Of a DNA stretch of 64,000 nucleotides, positions 32,851-40,353 are shown one piece after another. Under the pieces are notes generated by a model, which saw nothing but the letters and a program-made list of their open reading frames with translations, did not search any database and had not been told where the DNA came from. How positions within the stretch are numbered: position 1 is the first letter of the stretch; each line of letters begins with the position of its first letter. The DNA is taken from assembly GCA_963819715.1 (NCBI GenBank), contig CAWFXE010000002.1:992001-1056000 (forward strand), given 5' to 3'. Made by a program: the position numbers and the translations under genes. This DNA comes from DASUPK01 sp963819715. Its GTDB lineage: Bacteria > Actinomycetota > Thermoleophilia > Solirubrobacterales > 70-9.

Positions 32851-33555
32851 ATGGCCAAGATCATCGTTTCGTACGACGGCACTGACAACGACCGTGACGC
32901 CCTCGCTCTGGGCGGCCAGCTGTCCGAGCTCGGCGGCGACGTTTCGCTCGCCTACGTGCGTCACACGCAGCAGCCCAACCAGGCCCGTGAGGCCCTGGAG
33001 GAGAAGGAGGCCGAGAGCCTGCTTGCCGCCGGCGCCCAGGCGCTCGGCGACGAGAAGATCTCGCAGCACGTGGTGGTCCACGCCTCGACCGGCGCCGGCC
33101 TCTGGGAGCTCGCCGAGAGCGAGAAGGCCGAGCTGATCGTCTTCGGCTCCGACTACCGGACCGCCGACGGCGCGGTGATGCCCGGCACTTCCGCACAGCG
33201 GATGCTGACGGGCGGCCCGACCGCAGTGGCGATCGCGCCGGCCGGCTACCGGAACGGCGACCACGAGATCAAGAGCGTCGGCGTGCTCGTCGAGGACGAC
33301 GGCGACCGGAGCGCAATCGAGACCGCGAAGAGCCTCGCGACTGCGCTGGGAGTCGAGATCGTCGAGCGCCACACCCAGGCCGACCTGATCGTCGTCGGGT
33401 CCTCCCCGGCGTCGCCCAAGGGCCACGTGAACCTGAGCGCCCGTGCGGGCTACGCGATCGAGATCTCGAACACTCCGGTGATCGCGGTCGCCCGTGGCAC
33501 CGAGGTCAAGTTCTCGAAGCCCGGCATCGTCAAGCGAATCGCTGAGAAGGTCTGA
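32851..33555 (+). CDS. Universal stress protein, tandem domain
   Basis: 234 residues; AAGGAG lies 7 bases before ATG 32851. Domain 1 (1-135) has the UspA pattern MAKIIVSYDGTDNDRDALAL ... ADLIVFGSD-like (AELIVFGSDYRTAD) ... GPTAVAIAP. Domain 2 (about 145-220) is shorter and keeps ADLIVVGSSPASPKGHVNLS and NTPVIAVARG, the latter with the Gly-x2-Gly-x9-Gly(S/T)-like ATP loop partly altered. Usp proteins bind ATP or act as stress and dormancy factors. Probably controlled by the divergent LysR protein. It ends in its own terminator. Confidence 0.85.
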   Translation: MAKIIVSYDGTDNDRDALALGGQLSELGGDVSLAYVRHTQQPNQAREALEEKEAESLLAAGAQALGDEKISQHVVVHASTGAGLWELAESEKAELIVFGSDYRTADGAVMPGTSAQRMLTGGPTAVAIAPAGYRNGDHEIKSVGVLVEDDGDRSAIETAKSLATALGVEIVERHTQADLIVVGSSPASPKGHVNLSARAGYAIEISNTPVIAVARGTEVKFSKPGIVKRIAEKV

Positions 33556-33593
33556 CTTCTCAACGAGCTGCCGGCAGGCAGATATCGAGCATG

Positions 33594-33626
33594 GACGGGG
33601 CGCCTACTGGCGCCCCGTCTCGTTCT
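33594..33626. terminator. Rho-independent terminator after the universal stress gene
   Basis: GACGGGGCGCC (33594-33604), TACT loop and GGCGCCCCGTC (33609-33619) form a perfect 11-base-pair hairpin followed by TCGTTCT. It lies between convergent genes and also abuts the stop of the minus-strand gene at 33625. Confidence 0.85.
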
Positions 33627-34263
33627 AGCCCGCCAGTCGGTCGCCCAGTGCACGGATCGACGTTTCGTCGTCGAGCACCAGGCGAATGACGTCGATCCCG
33701 GCGAGCTGGGCTGGAATGGAAGCATCACCGAGCTGGGCGAACACGGCGCGGCGGCCGAGCGCCCCGCGCGCCAATCCCGCATCGAAGAGCCAGGAGGCGG
33801 CCGGGTCGGCGATGTTGGTGACCAGAACTGCGGCGTAACCCGGCCCGGAGACGGTCGCCGGCGGGCTCAGGATCTTTGCGCGCAGCTCCGCCCAGGGCGT
33901 CGCCTCCAGCTCGAGCTGCTCGAGCATGCCGCCCACCTGGGCCTGAGCGGCCTCGCCCTCCGCGAGGATCGCCACGATTGGCTTGGACGGAGCTGTGGCC
34001 TCGTCGATCAGGCGGCGGGTGACGTTCTCGCCCGTCTTCTCGGCGGTCGACCAGCCTCGCCCCATCGACAGGTCGACGTTGACCAGCTCCGGTCCCTCCA
34101 GGATCTGAAGCGACGAACCGCGAGGTTCCCAGTCGCGGTCACCCAGCTCGATCATGCGACCGCGGACCCAGGGCTCGAGAACCGTCGCGCGCAGCTTCGC
34201 GGCGTCCAGGTTGAACTCCCTCGCGCGGTGCATGCCGTCCTTGATCTCCACGTGAAAGGCCAT
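33625..34263 (-). CDS. Uncharacterised protein with a possible TIR-like / nucleotide-binding C-terminal domain
   Basis: 212 residues from ATG 34263 (MAFHVEIKDGMHRAREFNLD). The N-terminal half contains an RAREFNLDAAKLRATVLEPW block and ends in DLSMGRGWSTAEKTGENVTRR. The C-terminal half (about 100-212) alternates strands and helices: SKPIVAILAEGEAAQAQVGG, LEQLELEATPWAELRAKIL, GYAAVLVTNIADPAASWLF, LARGALGRRAVFAQLGD. That order resembles the TIR-like/PF10137 fold seen in nucleotide-signalling immunity proteins; Glu in PWAELRAKI is the only candidate catalytic residue. This is a resemblance by eye and may be wrong. Divergent from metF with 39 bases between them. Confidence 0.6.
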   Translation of the reverse strand: MAFHVEIKDGMHRAREFNLDAAKLRATVLEPWVRGRMIELGDRDWEPRGSSLQILEGPELVNVDLSMGRGWSTAEKTGENVTRRLIDEATAPSKPIVAILAEGEAAQAQVGGMLEQLELEATPWAELRAKILSPPATVSGPGYAAVLVTNIADPAASWLFDAGLARGALGRRAVFAQLGDASIPAQLAGIDVIRLVLDDETSIRALGDRLAG

Positions 34264-34302
34264 CTGCCTCGATGCTACGTGTCTGTCAATACCCTTGCGG
34301 TG

Positions 34303-35208
34303 ATGCGAATCGAAGAGATGCTCCATTCGAGGGGGCCGGTGTTCTCGGTCGAGTTCTTCCCGCCCAAGACGGAGGAGGGCCGCCAGACCCTGTTCGAAAC
34401 CATCGAGGTGCTCCGCCGCCTCGAGCCGCACTTCTTCTCGGTGACCTACGGGGCTGGAGGAGCCACGCGCGAGGGCACGCTCGACACGACCAAGGCGATC
34501 CGCGACCAGTACGACTCGGAGGCGATGGCGCACCTGAGCTGCGTCGGCGAGTCCGTCGAGAGCCTGCGCGGGATGATCGACCGGATCGCCGAGGCGGGGA
34601 TCGAGAACATCCTCGCCCTGCGGGGCGACCCGCCGCGCGGCGAGAAGGACTTCCAGCAGCCCGAGGGCGGCCTGGGGAGCGCTTCTGACCTGGCGGCGCT
34701 GATCCACGAGACCCATCCCGAGATCGCGCTCGGAGGAGCGTGCTTCCCCGAGGTCCATCCCGAGGCCCCGAGCCTCGAGGCCGACCTCGCCTACCTGAAG
34801 ACCAAGGTCGACAACGGCGTCAGCTTCCTGATCACCCAGCTCTTCTTCGACAACCAGCTCTATTTCGACTTCGTCCCCGCCGCTCGCGCCGCCGGCATCG
34901 ACGTGCCGATCATTCCGGGGATCATGCCGATGACCGGCTTCAAGCAGATCGCGAGGATCTCGGAGCTGTGCGAGGCGACGATCCCGAACCGGCTCGCCAC
35001 GGCCATGGAGGCGCTCGAGGGCGACGAGCGCGCGGAGTTCGAGCTCGGCGTCGCCTACGCGACCCAGCAGTGCGCGGACCTCCTGCGCCGCGGGGCCCCC
35101 GGGATCCATCTCTACGCGCTCAACCGCTCGCCGGCCACCCGTGCCATCCTCGGGGCGCTGCATGCCGCCAGGCCGTGGGAGGAGCCGGCGCCCGCAGGCG
35201 CCACCTGA
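34303..35208 (+). CDS. metF: Methylenetetrahydrofolate reductase
   Basis: 301 residues from ATG 34303. PVFSVEFFPPKTEEGRQTLF, FFSVTYGAGGATREGTL, ENILALRGDPPRGE, GGACFPEVHPEAP, KVDNGVSFLITQLFFDNQLYF and IPGIMPMTGF are the standard TIM-barrel blocks. It reduces 5,10-methylene-THF to 5-methyl-THF for methionine synthesis, using FAD. TACCCT (34290-34295) ends 7 bases before the start, consistent with a leaderless mRNA. No methionine synthase gene is present in the window. Confidence 0.95.
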   Translation: MRIEEMLHSRGPVFSVEFFPPKTEEGRQTLFETIEVLRRLEPHFFSVTYGAGGATREGTLDTTKAIRDQYDSEAMAHLSCVGESVESLRGMIDRIAEAGIENILALRGDPPRGEKDFQQPEGGLGSASDLAALIHETHPEIALGGACFPEVHPEAPSLEADLAYLKTKVDNGVSFLITQLFFDNQLYFDFVPAARAAGIDVPIIPGIMPMTGFKQIARISELCEATIPNRLATAMEALEGDERAEFELGVAYATQQCADLLRRGAPGIHLYALNRSPATRAILGALHAARPWEEPAPAGAT

Positions 35209-35217
35209 GTCTGGGCC

Positions 35218-35223
35218 TACACT
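35218..35223 (+). promoter_or_regulatory. Putative -10 box (TACACT) before the gene at 35235
   Basis: TACACT ends 11 bases before ATG 35235, in the 26-base gap after metF, one of the recurring TANNNT boxes near starts. Confidence 0.4.
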
Positions 35224-35234
35224 CCCTCGCCGTC

Positions 35235-36059
35235 ATGCCCGAGTTCGATTACAACGGTCACGCGATCACCTACGACGAGTACGGGGAGGGCGACCGGCCG
35301 CTGATCCTGATCCACGGGCTGCTGATGAGCCGGCGCATGTTCGATCGCCTCGGCCCGGAGATGGCCGCGCTCGGCAACCGGGTGATCGCGGTCGACCTGC
35401 TGGGCCACGGCCGCTCGGACCGGCCGGCGGAGATGTCGAACTACTCCATGACCTTCTTCGCGCGCCAGGTCGAGGCCCTCATGGACCATCTGGGAATCGA
35501 CCAGGCCGTCGTGGGCGGCACCTCTCTCGGCGCAAACACAACGCTCGAGCTCAACCACATGGCGCCCGAGCGAGTGAAGGCGATGATGATCGAGATGCCG
35601 GTACTCGACAACGCCCTGCTCGCGGCGGCGGTGATTTTCACTCCGATCATGATCGGGCTGCGCCTCGCGGAGCCGCTGTTGAGAAGGCTGGCAGCGGCCG
35701 CCAGGCGGATCCCTCGGACAAACTCGCTTCTGGACATGGGCCTCGACGTCTGGCGTCAGGATCCGGCGCCCTCCTCGGCTGTTCTCGAGGGGCTCTTCCT
35801 CGGGTCATCGGCGCCCCATCATCAGTTCCGCGTCCAGATGACCCAGCCGGCGCTCGTGATCGGCCACCGTGCCGACCCGCTTCATCCCTTCTCGGATTCC
35901 GGGATGCTGGCTGAGGAGCTCCCCAACTCGCGCCTGATCGAAGCGAATTCGATTCTCGAGTGGCGGATCTCGCCCGAGCGGCTCGATGCCGAGCTCGCCG
36001 AATTCCTCGACGACGTCTGGAAAGTGAAGCGCCCGGAAGCCGCGCTAAGCGAGGCTTGA
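35235..36059 (+). CDS. Alpha/beta hydrolase
   Basis: 274 residues. HG motif RPLILIHGLLMSRRMFDRLG, VIAVDLLGHGRSDRP, nucleophile elbow VVGGTSLGANTTLELNHMAP (Ser in GTSLG) and acid in VIGHRADPLHPF. The C-terminal His expected in this family is replaced at the usual place by a region reading EANSILEWRISPE, so the third triad member is not certain. A long lid (residues 130-200) carries RIPRTNSLLDMGLD. Substrate unknown. Confidence 0.85.
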   Translation: MPEFDYNGHAITYDEYGEGDRPLILIHGLLMSRRMFDRLGPEMAALGNRVIAVDLLGHGRSDRPAEMSNYSMTFFARQVEALMDHLGIDQAVVGGTSLGANTTLELNHMAPERVKAMMIEMPVLDNALLAAAVIFTPIMIGLRLAEPLLRRLAAAARRIPRTNSLLDMGLDVWRQDPAPSSAVLEGLFLGSSAPHHQFRVQMTQPALVIGHRADPLHPFSDSGMLAEELPNSRLIEANSILEWRISPERLDAELAEFLDDVWKVKRPEAALSEA

Positions 36060-36070
36060 GCCGCCTCCGC

Positions 36071-36076
36071 TAGCCT
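36071..36076 (+). promoter_or_regulatory. Putative -10 box (TAGCCT) before the gene at 36088
   Basis: TAGCCT ends 11 bases before ATG 36088, the same hexamer as at 18526. No convincing -35 box is visible. Confidence 0.4.
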
Positions 36077-36087
36077 CTCCGCCTCGC

Positions 36088-36867
36088 ATGGCCAGCCGCA
36101 AGGAAGAGAAGGAAAGACTGCGCGCGCAGCGGCTCGCGGCCGAAAAGGCAGCGAGCTCGGGCGGGCGCCGGCGCCTGATGGCCGGCTACGTGGTCGCCGG
36201 GATCCTGACCGTGGCGGTGGTCGCGGGCCTGGTCGCCGTGATCGCCAGCGGTGGCAGCGGTGGCAGCGCCGCCGGGAGCGCCTGCGACAACGCCCATATC
36301 CAGAACACCGGCAGCTTCAAGGGCCTCGACCCCGACTGCCGCAAGGGCACGACCGAGTCGATCGCCCCGGTGCAGTTCGGCGACCTCGCCGTCTCCGCGC
36401 AGAAGGCCGGTTGCCAGCTCAAGGAGAACCTGGCGGACGAGGGCAACACCCACGTTCCGAACTCGACGGCGGTCCACTACGGCACCGTGCCCCCCACTTC
36501 CGGGAACCACAACCCCGTCCCGATCTCGGACGGCGCCTATTCGACCCCGGTCACCAGCGACACCAGCAAGCAGACCAACATCCGCAACGAGGTCCACGCG
36601 ATGGAGCACGGGCGGGTCGAGATCCACTACACGCCGGACCTGCCCGAGGACCAGCAGCTGGCGCTGAAGGGCGTCTTCGACGCAGATCCCGACGGCGTCC
36701 TGCTCTACCCCGACCCCGACATGCCCTACGCGGTCGCGATCACCGCCTGGACGAACGAGGTCGTCTGCCCGAACTACAACCCCATCGTCCTCGACGTGAT
36801 CCGGAACTTCCGCGACAAGTACCGCGGGAACGGACCGGAGCAGCAGATCCCCATAAACCTCGGGTAG
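36088..36867 (+). CDS. DUF3105 membrane-anchored exterior protein
   Basis: 259 residues. A basic cytoplasmic N-terminus (MASRKEEKERLRAQRLAAEK) and one helix (LMAGYVVAGILTVAVVAGLV) lead through a Gly/Ser linker to an exterior DUF3105 domain. The domain has the family signature VHYGTVPPTSGNHNP, then NEVHAMEHGRVEIHYTPDLP and VAITAWTNEVVCPNY. The conserved His residues (NHNP, VHAMEHG) suggest a metal or ligand site, but no function is established for the family. It has its own putative promoter. Confidence 0.85.
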   Translation: MASRKEEKERLRAQRLAAEKAASSGGRRRLMAGYVVAGILTVAVVAGLVAVIASGGSGGSAAGSACDNAHIQNTGSFKGLDPDCRKGTTESIAPVQFGDLAVSAQKAGCQLKENLADEGNTHVPNSTAVHYGTVPPTSGNHNPVPISDGAYSTPVTSDTSKQTNIRNEVHAMEHGRVEIHYTPDLPEDQQLALKGVFDADPDGVLLYPDPDMPYAVAITAWTNEVVCPNYNPIVLDVIRNFRDKYRGNGPEQQIPINLG

Positions 36868-36868
36868 C

Positions 36869-36919
36869 GGTCGCCAGGCCGCTCCACTTTGGAGCGGAAG
36901 GGCGAAGCCCGGAGCGACC
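36869..36919 (+). promoter_or_regulatory. Three-way-junction structure before the amidase gene
   Basis: GGTCGC (36869-36874) pairs with GCGACC (36914-36919). Inside it are two hairpins: CCGCTCCA-CTT-TGGAGCGG (36879-36897) and GGGC-GAA-GCCC (36900-36910). The whole fills the gap between the DUF3105 stop and the amidase start. It could be a terminator, an mRNA leader structure or a dispersed palindromic repeat; it does not match the cyclic di-AMP riboswitch pattern often found before wall hydrolases. Confidence 0.45.
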
Positions 36920-36951
36920 TATGCGGGGCGGCCGCTTGTGGCCGCGATCTG

Positions 36952-38172
36952 ATGGCGAAGCCGACGTGTTCCAAGCTCAGGATGCGCAAACGTCTGCTCA
37001 TGGGGGTTGGCCTGGCGCTGATCACGGCCCTCGCCTGGGTCGCGGCGCCGGCGCTGTCCCTGCGCCCGTACATGACCGGCGCGGTCGACTTCGAGCACGC
37101 CATTCCCGCGGCGAAGCGGATGGCTCCGCCGGCGATCGCGTCGGCGCACAGCTCTCATCCGCGGGAGGCCGCGCCGCGCTTCATCTCCCCGCCGATCAAG
37201 GCGCCGCACCGATTCGACCTGGTCGGGGTGGCGCGGGAGATGCGCACCGTCCAGATCCGCGTCCGCGATGACGGTGGGCAGTGGAGCAACTGGGTGGACC
37301 AGGAGGACGGCACGCCGATCTATGTCGGCGGCGCGGACATCGCCCAGGTGCGCGCGCTCTTCCGGCCCCATGGGCGTCTGCACTTCGTCAACGTCTCGGG
37401 GACGGCGGGGAGCTTCGCGGACCGCGTCGTCAACTCCGCCCGCCACGCGATCAACGGCGCCGTAATCGCGGTCGCCTCGACGCCCGTCGCCCAGGCGCTT
37501 GCGCCCAAGCCGCATGTGGTGAGCCGCGCCGCCTGGGGCGCTGACCTTCCCGACGGCGGCTGCCCGCCGCGTGGCCCGCCCGAGTACGGGTCGGTCCGGG
37601 CCGCGGTTATCCATCACACGGTCAACGCCAACGACTACACGCCGGAGGAAGCGCCCTCGATCGTCCTCGGCATCTGCCGGTTCCACGTCTATGGCAACGG
37701 CTGGAACGACATCGGCTACAACGCGCTCGTCGACCGCTACGGCACCCTCTACGAGGGCCGTGCCGGCGGCCTGAAGCGGCCCGTGGTCGGCGCGCAGGCG
37801 CAGGGCTTCAACTCCCAGACCACCTCGATTGCCTCGATCGGCGACCACACCACCGAAGCCCCGACGTCACAGGCCCAGCGCTCGATCATCCAGTTCCTGG
37901 CCTGGAAGATGGCGATGAACCACGCCACTCCGGCCAGCGGGACCGTGCAGATCGCCTCCGCCGGCGGCCCCGAGAACCGCTACCCGGCTGGGACCGTGAT
38001 CACCGTCCCGAGAGTCCTGGGGCACACCGCATTGGGACTGACCGCCTGCCCGGGCGGCGCGATGATCCCGCTGGTCCCGCGGATCCAGGCGGCGGCGCAG
38101 AAGCGGATCAAGCGGTTCGGCAAGCGCAAGAGGCGCAAGAAGAAGCACCCACGGGTCTCTCAGGCCCGATAG
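36952..38172 (+). CDS. Secreted peptidoglycan recognition protein-type N-acetylmuramoyl-L-alanine amidase
   Basis: 406 residues from ATG 36952; MRKRLLMGVG at 36982 is an alternative. A signal peptide (MRKRLLMGVGLALITALAWVAAPA) is followed by a beta-rich region (residues 80-170) and the PGRP/amidase_2 domain. Zinc ligands and active-site blocks are VRAAVIHHTVNANDYTPEE, FHVYGNGWNDIGYNALVDRYGTLYEGR and VLGHTALGLTACPGG (His...Cys). WGADLP precedes the domain as usual. The tail is very basic (KRIKRFGKRKRRKKK) and may bind wall polymers. It cleaves the muramoyl-peptide amide bond outside the cell. The end overlaps the convergent gene by 13 bases. Confidence 0.9.
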   Translation: MAKPTCSKLRMRKRLLMGVGLALITALAWVAAPALSLRPYMTGAVDFEHAIPAAKRMAPPAIASAHSSHPREAAPRFISPPIKAPHRFDLVGVAREMRTVQIRVRDDGGQWSNWVDQEDGTPIYVGGADIAQVRALFRPHGRLHFVNVSGTAGSFADRVVNSARHAINGAVIAVASTPVAQALAPKPHVVSRAAWGADLPDGGCPPRGPPEYGSVRAAVIHHTVNANDYTPEEAPSIVLGICRFHVYGNGWNDIGYNALVDRYGTLYEGRAGGLKRPVVGAQAQGFNSQTTSIASIGDHTTEAPTSQAQRSIIQFLAWKMAMNHATPASGTVQIASAGGPENRYPAGTVITVPRVLGHTALGLTACPGGAMIPLVPRIQAAAQKRIKRFGKRKRRKKKHPRVSQAR

Positions 38173-39080
38173 GCGGGGAAGAACCCGGGATCCGACCCGG
38201 GGGCGTCTGACCCCGGCGCGAGCTCCTCGTAGGCCACGAGATCGCAGATCACCTCGTGCGTCCGGAACGGCTCCTCGCCGACCGCGAATCCGCGCTTGAA
38301 GTCCTCGAGGGAGTCGCCCGGGGTGAGGCCGCCGCCGAGGCTGACCGGCACCCCCAGCTCGCCCCCGAGCTTGATCATCGCGGCGAATAGGTTTTTCATC
38401 GGCGAGTCCCCAAGGGCATCGTCCGCGGTACCGCCGAGGTAATAGTGCAGGTACCGGTCGCTCAGCACCGCGAGGGCGCCGGCGAGCCGGCGTCCGTCGT
38501 GCTCGGCGAGCAGAAGCCAGCAGCCGTCGCCCTGCAGCAGCGTCTCGAAGTACTCGAGCGGATAGAGGTATCGCTCGGCCGCTCCGGTGCGGGCCATCGT
38601 CTCGTCGTACGCGTACTTGAAGGCCGTCAGCGCAGTGGAGTCCTCCGGGCCCGTCGCGAAGCGGACCTCCCATCCCCGCCTCTCGTTGCGCCTGATCTGC
38701 TCTCGGAGCCGCTTCCGAATCCCCGCCTCCCCGTTGGCGATCTGGACCAGGTTCCGGACTGTGCCGCCGGCGAAACCGCGCTCATCGCCGATCCGGTCAC
38801 GGACGAAGAGGCTGACGAGTCCCGTCTCCGACCAATCGATCTGCTGCGGATCGAGAGGCCCGGCGGCTTCCGGGCGGAGCAGGTGGGCGCCGGGGTACCC
38901 GTAAGGAGAGATGGCGTCGATGCGGCCCGCGCCCTCGATCTCCCTGACGATGACGGGCAGGCGCATCGCCTCGCCGATCGCGAGGGTGTGTGTCACCCCC
39001 TCCGCCGCGAGGAACTCCGGCGAGCGGAAGAACTCGGTGTCGGAGGCCTCAACGCCGAGGTCCTCGATCAGGCGGGCCAT
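38160..39080 (-). CDS. FemAB-like / GNAT-fold acyltransferase
   Basis: 306 residues from ATG 39080, placed 5 bases after the GNAT stop. The layout is that of Acetyltransf_6/FemAB-type proteins: IDAISPYGYPGAHL near residue 70, RKRLREQIRRNERRGWEVRF at about 150 and RYLYPLEYFETLLQGDGCWLLLAEHDGRRLAGALAVLSDRY with YYLGGTADDAL in the second half. Related proteins add amino acids to peptidoglycan bridges or acyl groups in exopolysaccharide biosynthesis. Context at the edge of the polysaccharide cluster supports the latter, but this is inference. Confidence 0.75.
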   Translation of the reverse strand: MARLIEDLGVEASDTEFFRSPEFLAAEGVTHTLAIGEAMRLPVIVREIEGAGRIDAISPYGYPGAHLLRPEAAGPLDPQQIDWSETGLVSLFVRDRIGDERGFAGGTVRNLVQIANGEAGIRKRLREQIRRNERRGWEVRFATGPEDSTALTAFKYAYDETMARTGAAERYLYPLEYFETLLQGDGCWLLLAEHDGRRLAGALAVLSDRYLHYYLGGTADDALGDSPMKNLFAAMIKLGGELGVPVSLGGGLTPGDSLEDFKRGFAVGEEPFRTHEVICDLVAYEELAPGSDAPGSDPGFFPAYRA

Positions 39081-39085
39081 GTGGG

Positions 39086-39634
39086 TCACTCGTCGGGCGG
39101 CTCCGGCAGGTCCTCGCGAAAGCCACCCCATAGCTCGACGTCGATCAGCTCATCGCCGTGGCGGACCTGCTTGCGCAGCACGCCTTCCTGCTTCCAGCCG
39201 TTGTAGATGACGGCCTTCTTGGCCGCCTCGTTGGTAGCCGGGATCCGGCCGTAGACCTTGTGCGCGCCGAACTCCTCGAAGGCCTTCAGATTGGTGAGTC
39301 GCTCGGCCTCGCGACCGACGCCGCGGCCACGGATCCGCTCGTCGCCCATGATCGCGCCCAGCTCCGGCGCGGTCTGGCGGCGCAATCCGTAGAGCGCGGT
39401 GAAACCGACCGGATCGTCGATGCCCTCGACCTCCACCGCCCACTTGCGGTCCTCCGCCTCCGGGTCTCCGGCCTGGTCGATCGCGCGCTGCACCCAGCGT
39501 CTCGCGTCCTCCTCGGTGAACTCACCGTCGCGGTGCTCGAGCAGGTTGGCAGTCGCCGCGGGCGAGCTGAACCAGCGCTGGACCGCAGCCGCATCCTCCG
39601 GGCGGAAATCCCTGAGCGAGATGCCGCGGGCCAT
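39086..39634 (-). CDS. GNAT N-acetyltransferase (RimJ/RimL type)
   Basis: 182 residues. ISLRDFRPEDAAAVQRWFSS, AVEVEGIDDPVGFTALYGL, the acetyl-CoA loop IRGRGVGREAERL and INTERNAL block HKVYGRIPATNEAAKKAVIYNGW (position of the AxNxxSxxxxxKxGF motif) fit the family. Its start shares one base with the sugar transferase stop (TGATG), so it is part of the polysaccharide operon and may acetylate a sugar or amino-sugar; alternatives such as protein N-acetylation remain. Confidence 0.85.
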   Translation of the reverse strand: MARGISLRDFRPEDAAAVQRWFSSPAATANLLEHRDGEFTEEDARRWVQRAIDQAGDPEAEDRKWAVEVEGIDDPVGFTALYGLRRQTAPELGAIMGDERIRGRGVGREAERLTNLKAFEEFGAHKVYGRIPATNEAAKKAVIYNGWKQEGVLRKQVRHGDELIDVELWGGFREDLPEPPDE

Positions 39635-40353
39635 CAGCGGTCTCCAGCCTGCTCCCGCTCAGCGGCCTTGCGCAGCGGCGAGTCGGGGGCGGACCCGGCG
39701 TACTCGTCGACCGCCACGTTCCCCGCACCGCCGAGCAACGCGCCCGGAGTGCCGGCGAGGATCTTCAGGTCGAGGCGCAGCGAGCGATGCTCGACGTACC
39801 AGACGTCCAGCTCGATCCGCTCCTCCCAGGGGATCCCGGCACGGCCATGGATCTGTGCCCAACCGGTGACACCGGGGCGCAGATCGAGGCGGCGCAGCTG
39901 GCGCGGCGTGTAGAGCTCGACCTGGGCGGGAAGCGTGGCGCGCGGCCCGACGATCCGCATGTCGCCGCGGAGCACGTTTAAGAGGTTTGGGAGCTCGTCG
40001 AGGGAGAACCGCCTCAGGAGCCGCCCCACCTGCGTCACACGGGGGTCCGCGGTGGTCACGGCTGTGCCGACGCCGACCGGATCCGCGCCCTGGCGCATGG
40101 TCCGCAGCTTGAACATCTCGAAGATCACCCCGTCGCGGCCGACCCGGCGCTGCCGGTAGATCACAGGCCCGGGGGAGGTGAGCTTGATCGCGATCGCCGC
40201 CGCCAACAGGATCGGCGAGACCAGAGCGAGGCTCACCACCGCGATCAGGTGATCGGCCCAGCGTGGCAGGCCCTGCCTGGGGCGCGTCGCGGGCGGCGGC
40301 ACGTCCAGACGCTGCTGGCCGGCACCGTTCGGCGCCGGTCCGTTCGTGCTCAT
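39634..40353 (-). CDS. Initiating sugar-phosphate transferase (polyprenyl-phosphate type)
   Basis: 239 residues. A short Pro-rich N-terminus and one hydrophobic hairpin (LIAVVSLALVSPILLAAAIAIK) precede the bacterial_transf domain: GPVIYRQRRVGRDGVIFEMFKLRTM, LLRRFSLDELPNLLNVLRGDM, RIVGPRATLP and RPGVTGWAQIHGR. It is the small form, without the extra N-terminal helices of WcaJ. It transfers a sugar phosphate from a UDP-sugar to undecaprenyl phosphate, starting the repeat unit. Overlaps the glycosyltransferase upstream by 4 bases. Confidence 0.93.
   Translation of the reverse strand: MSTNGPAPNGAGQQRLDVPPPATRPRQGLPRWADHLIAVVSLALVSPILLAAAIAIKLTSPGPVIYRQRRVGRDGVIFEMFKLRTMRQGADPVGVGTAVTTADPRVTQVGRLLRRFSLDELPNLLNVLRGDMRIVGPRATLPAQVELYTPRQLRRLDLRPGVTGWAQIHGRAGIPWEERIELDVWYVEHRSLRLDLKILAGTPGALLGGAGNVAVDEYAGSAPDSPLRKAAEREQAGDR

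Noticed and set aside
34264..35163. A minus-strand extension of the gene at 33625 across metF
   Set aside because: The extra residues are the Arg/Asp/Leu-rich antisense of metF; the conserved part starts at ATG 34263.
36869..36951. A cyclic di-AMP (ydaO) riboswitch before the wall amidase
   Set aside because: The region is too short and lacks the conserved GGGGGAACC-like core and pseudo-repeat structure.
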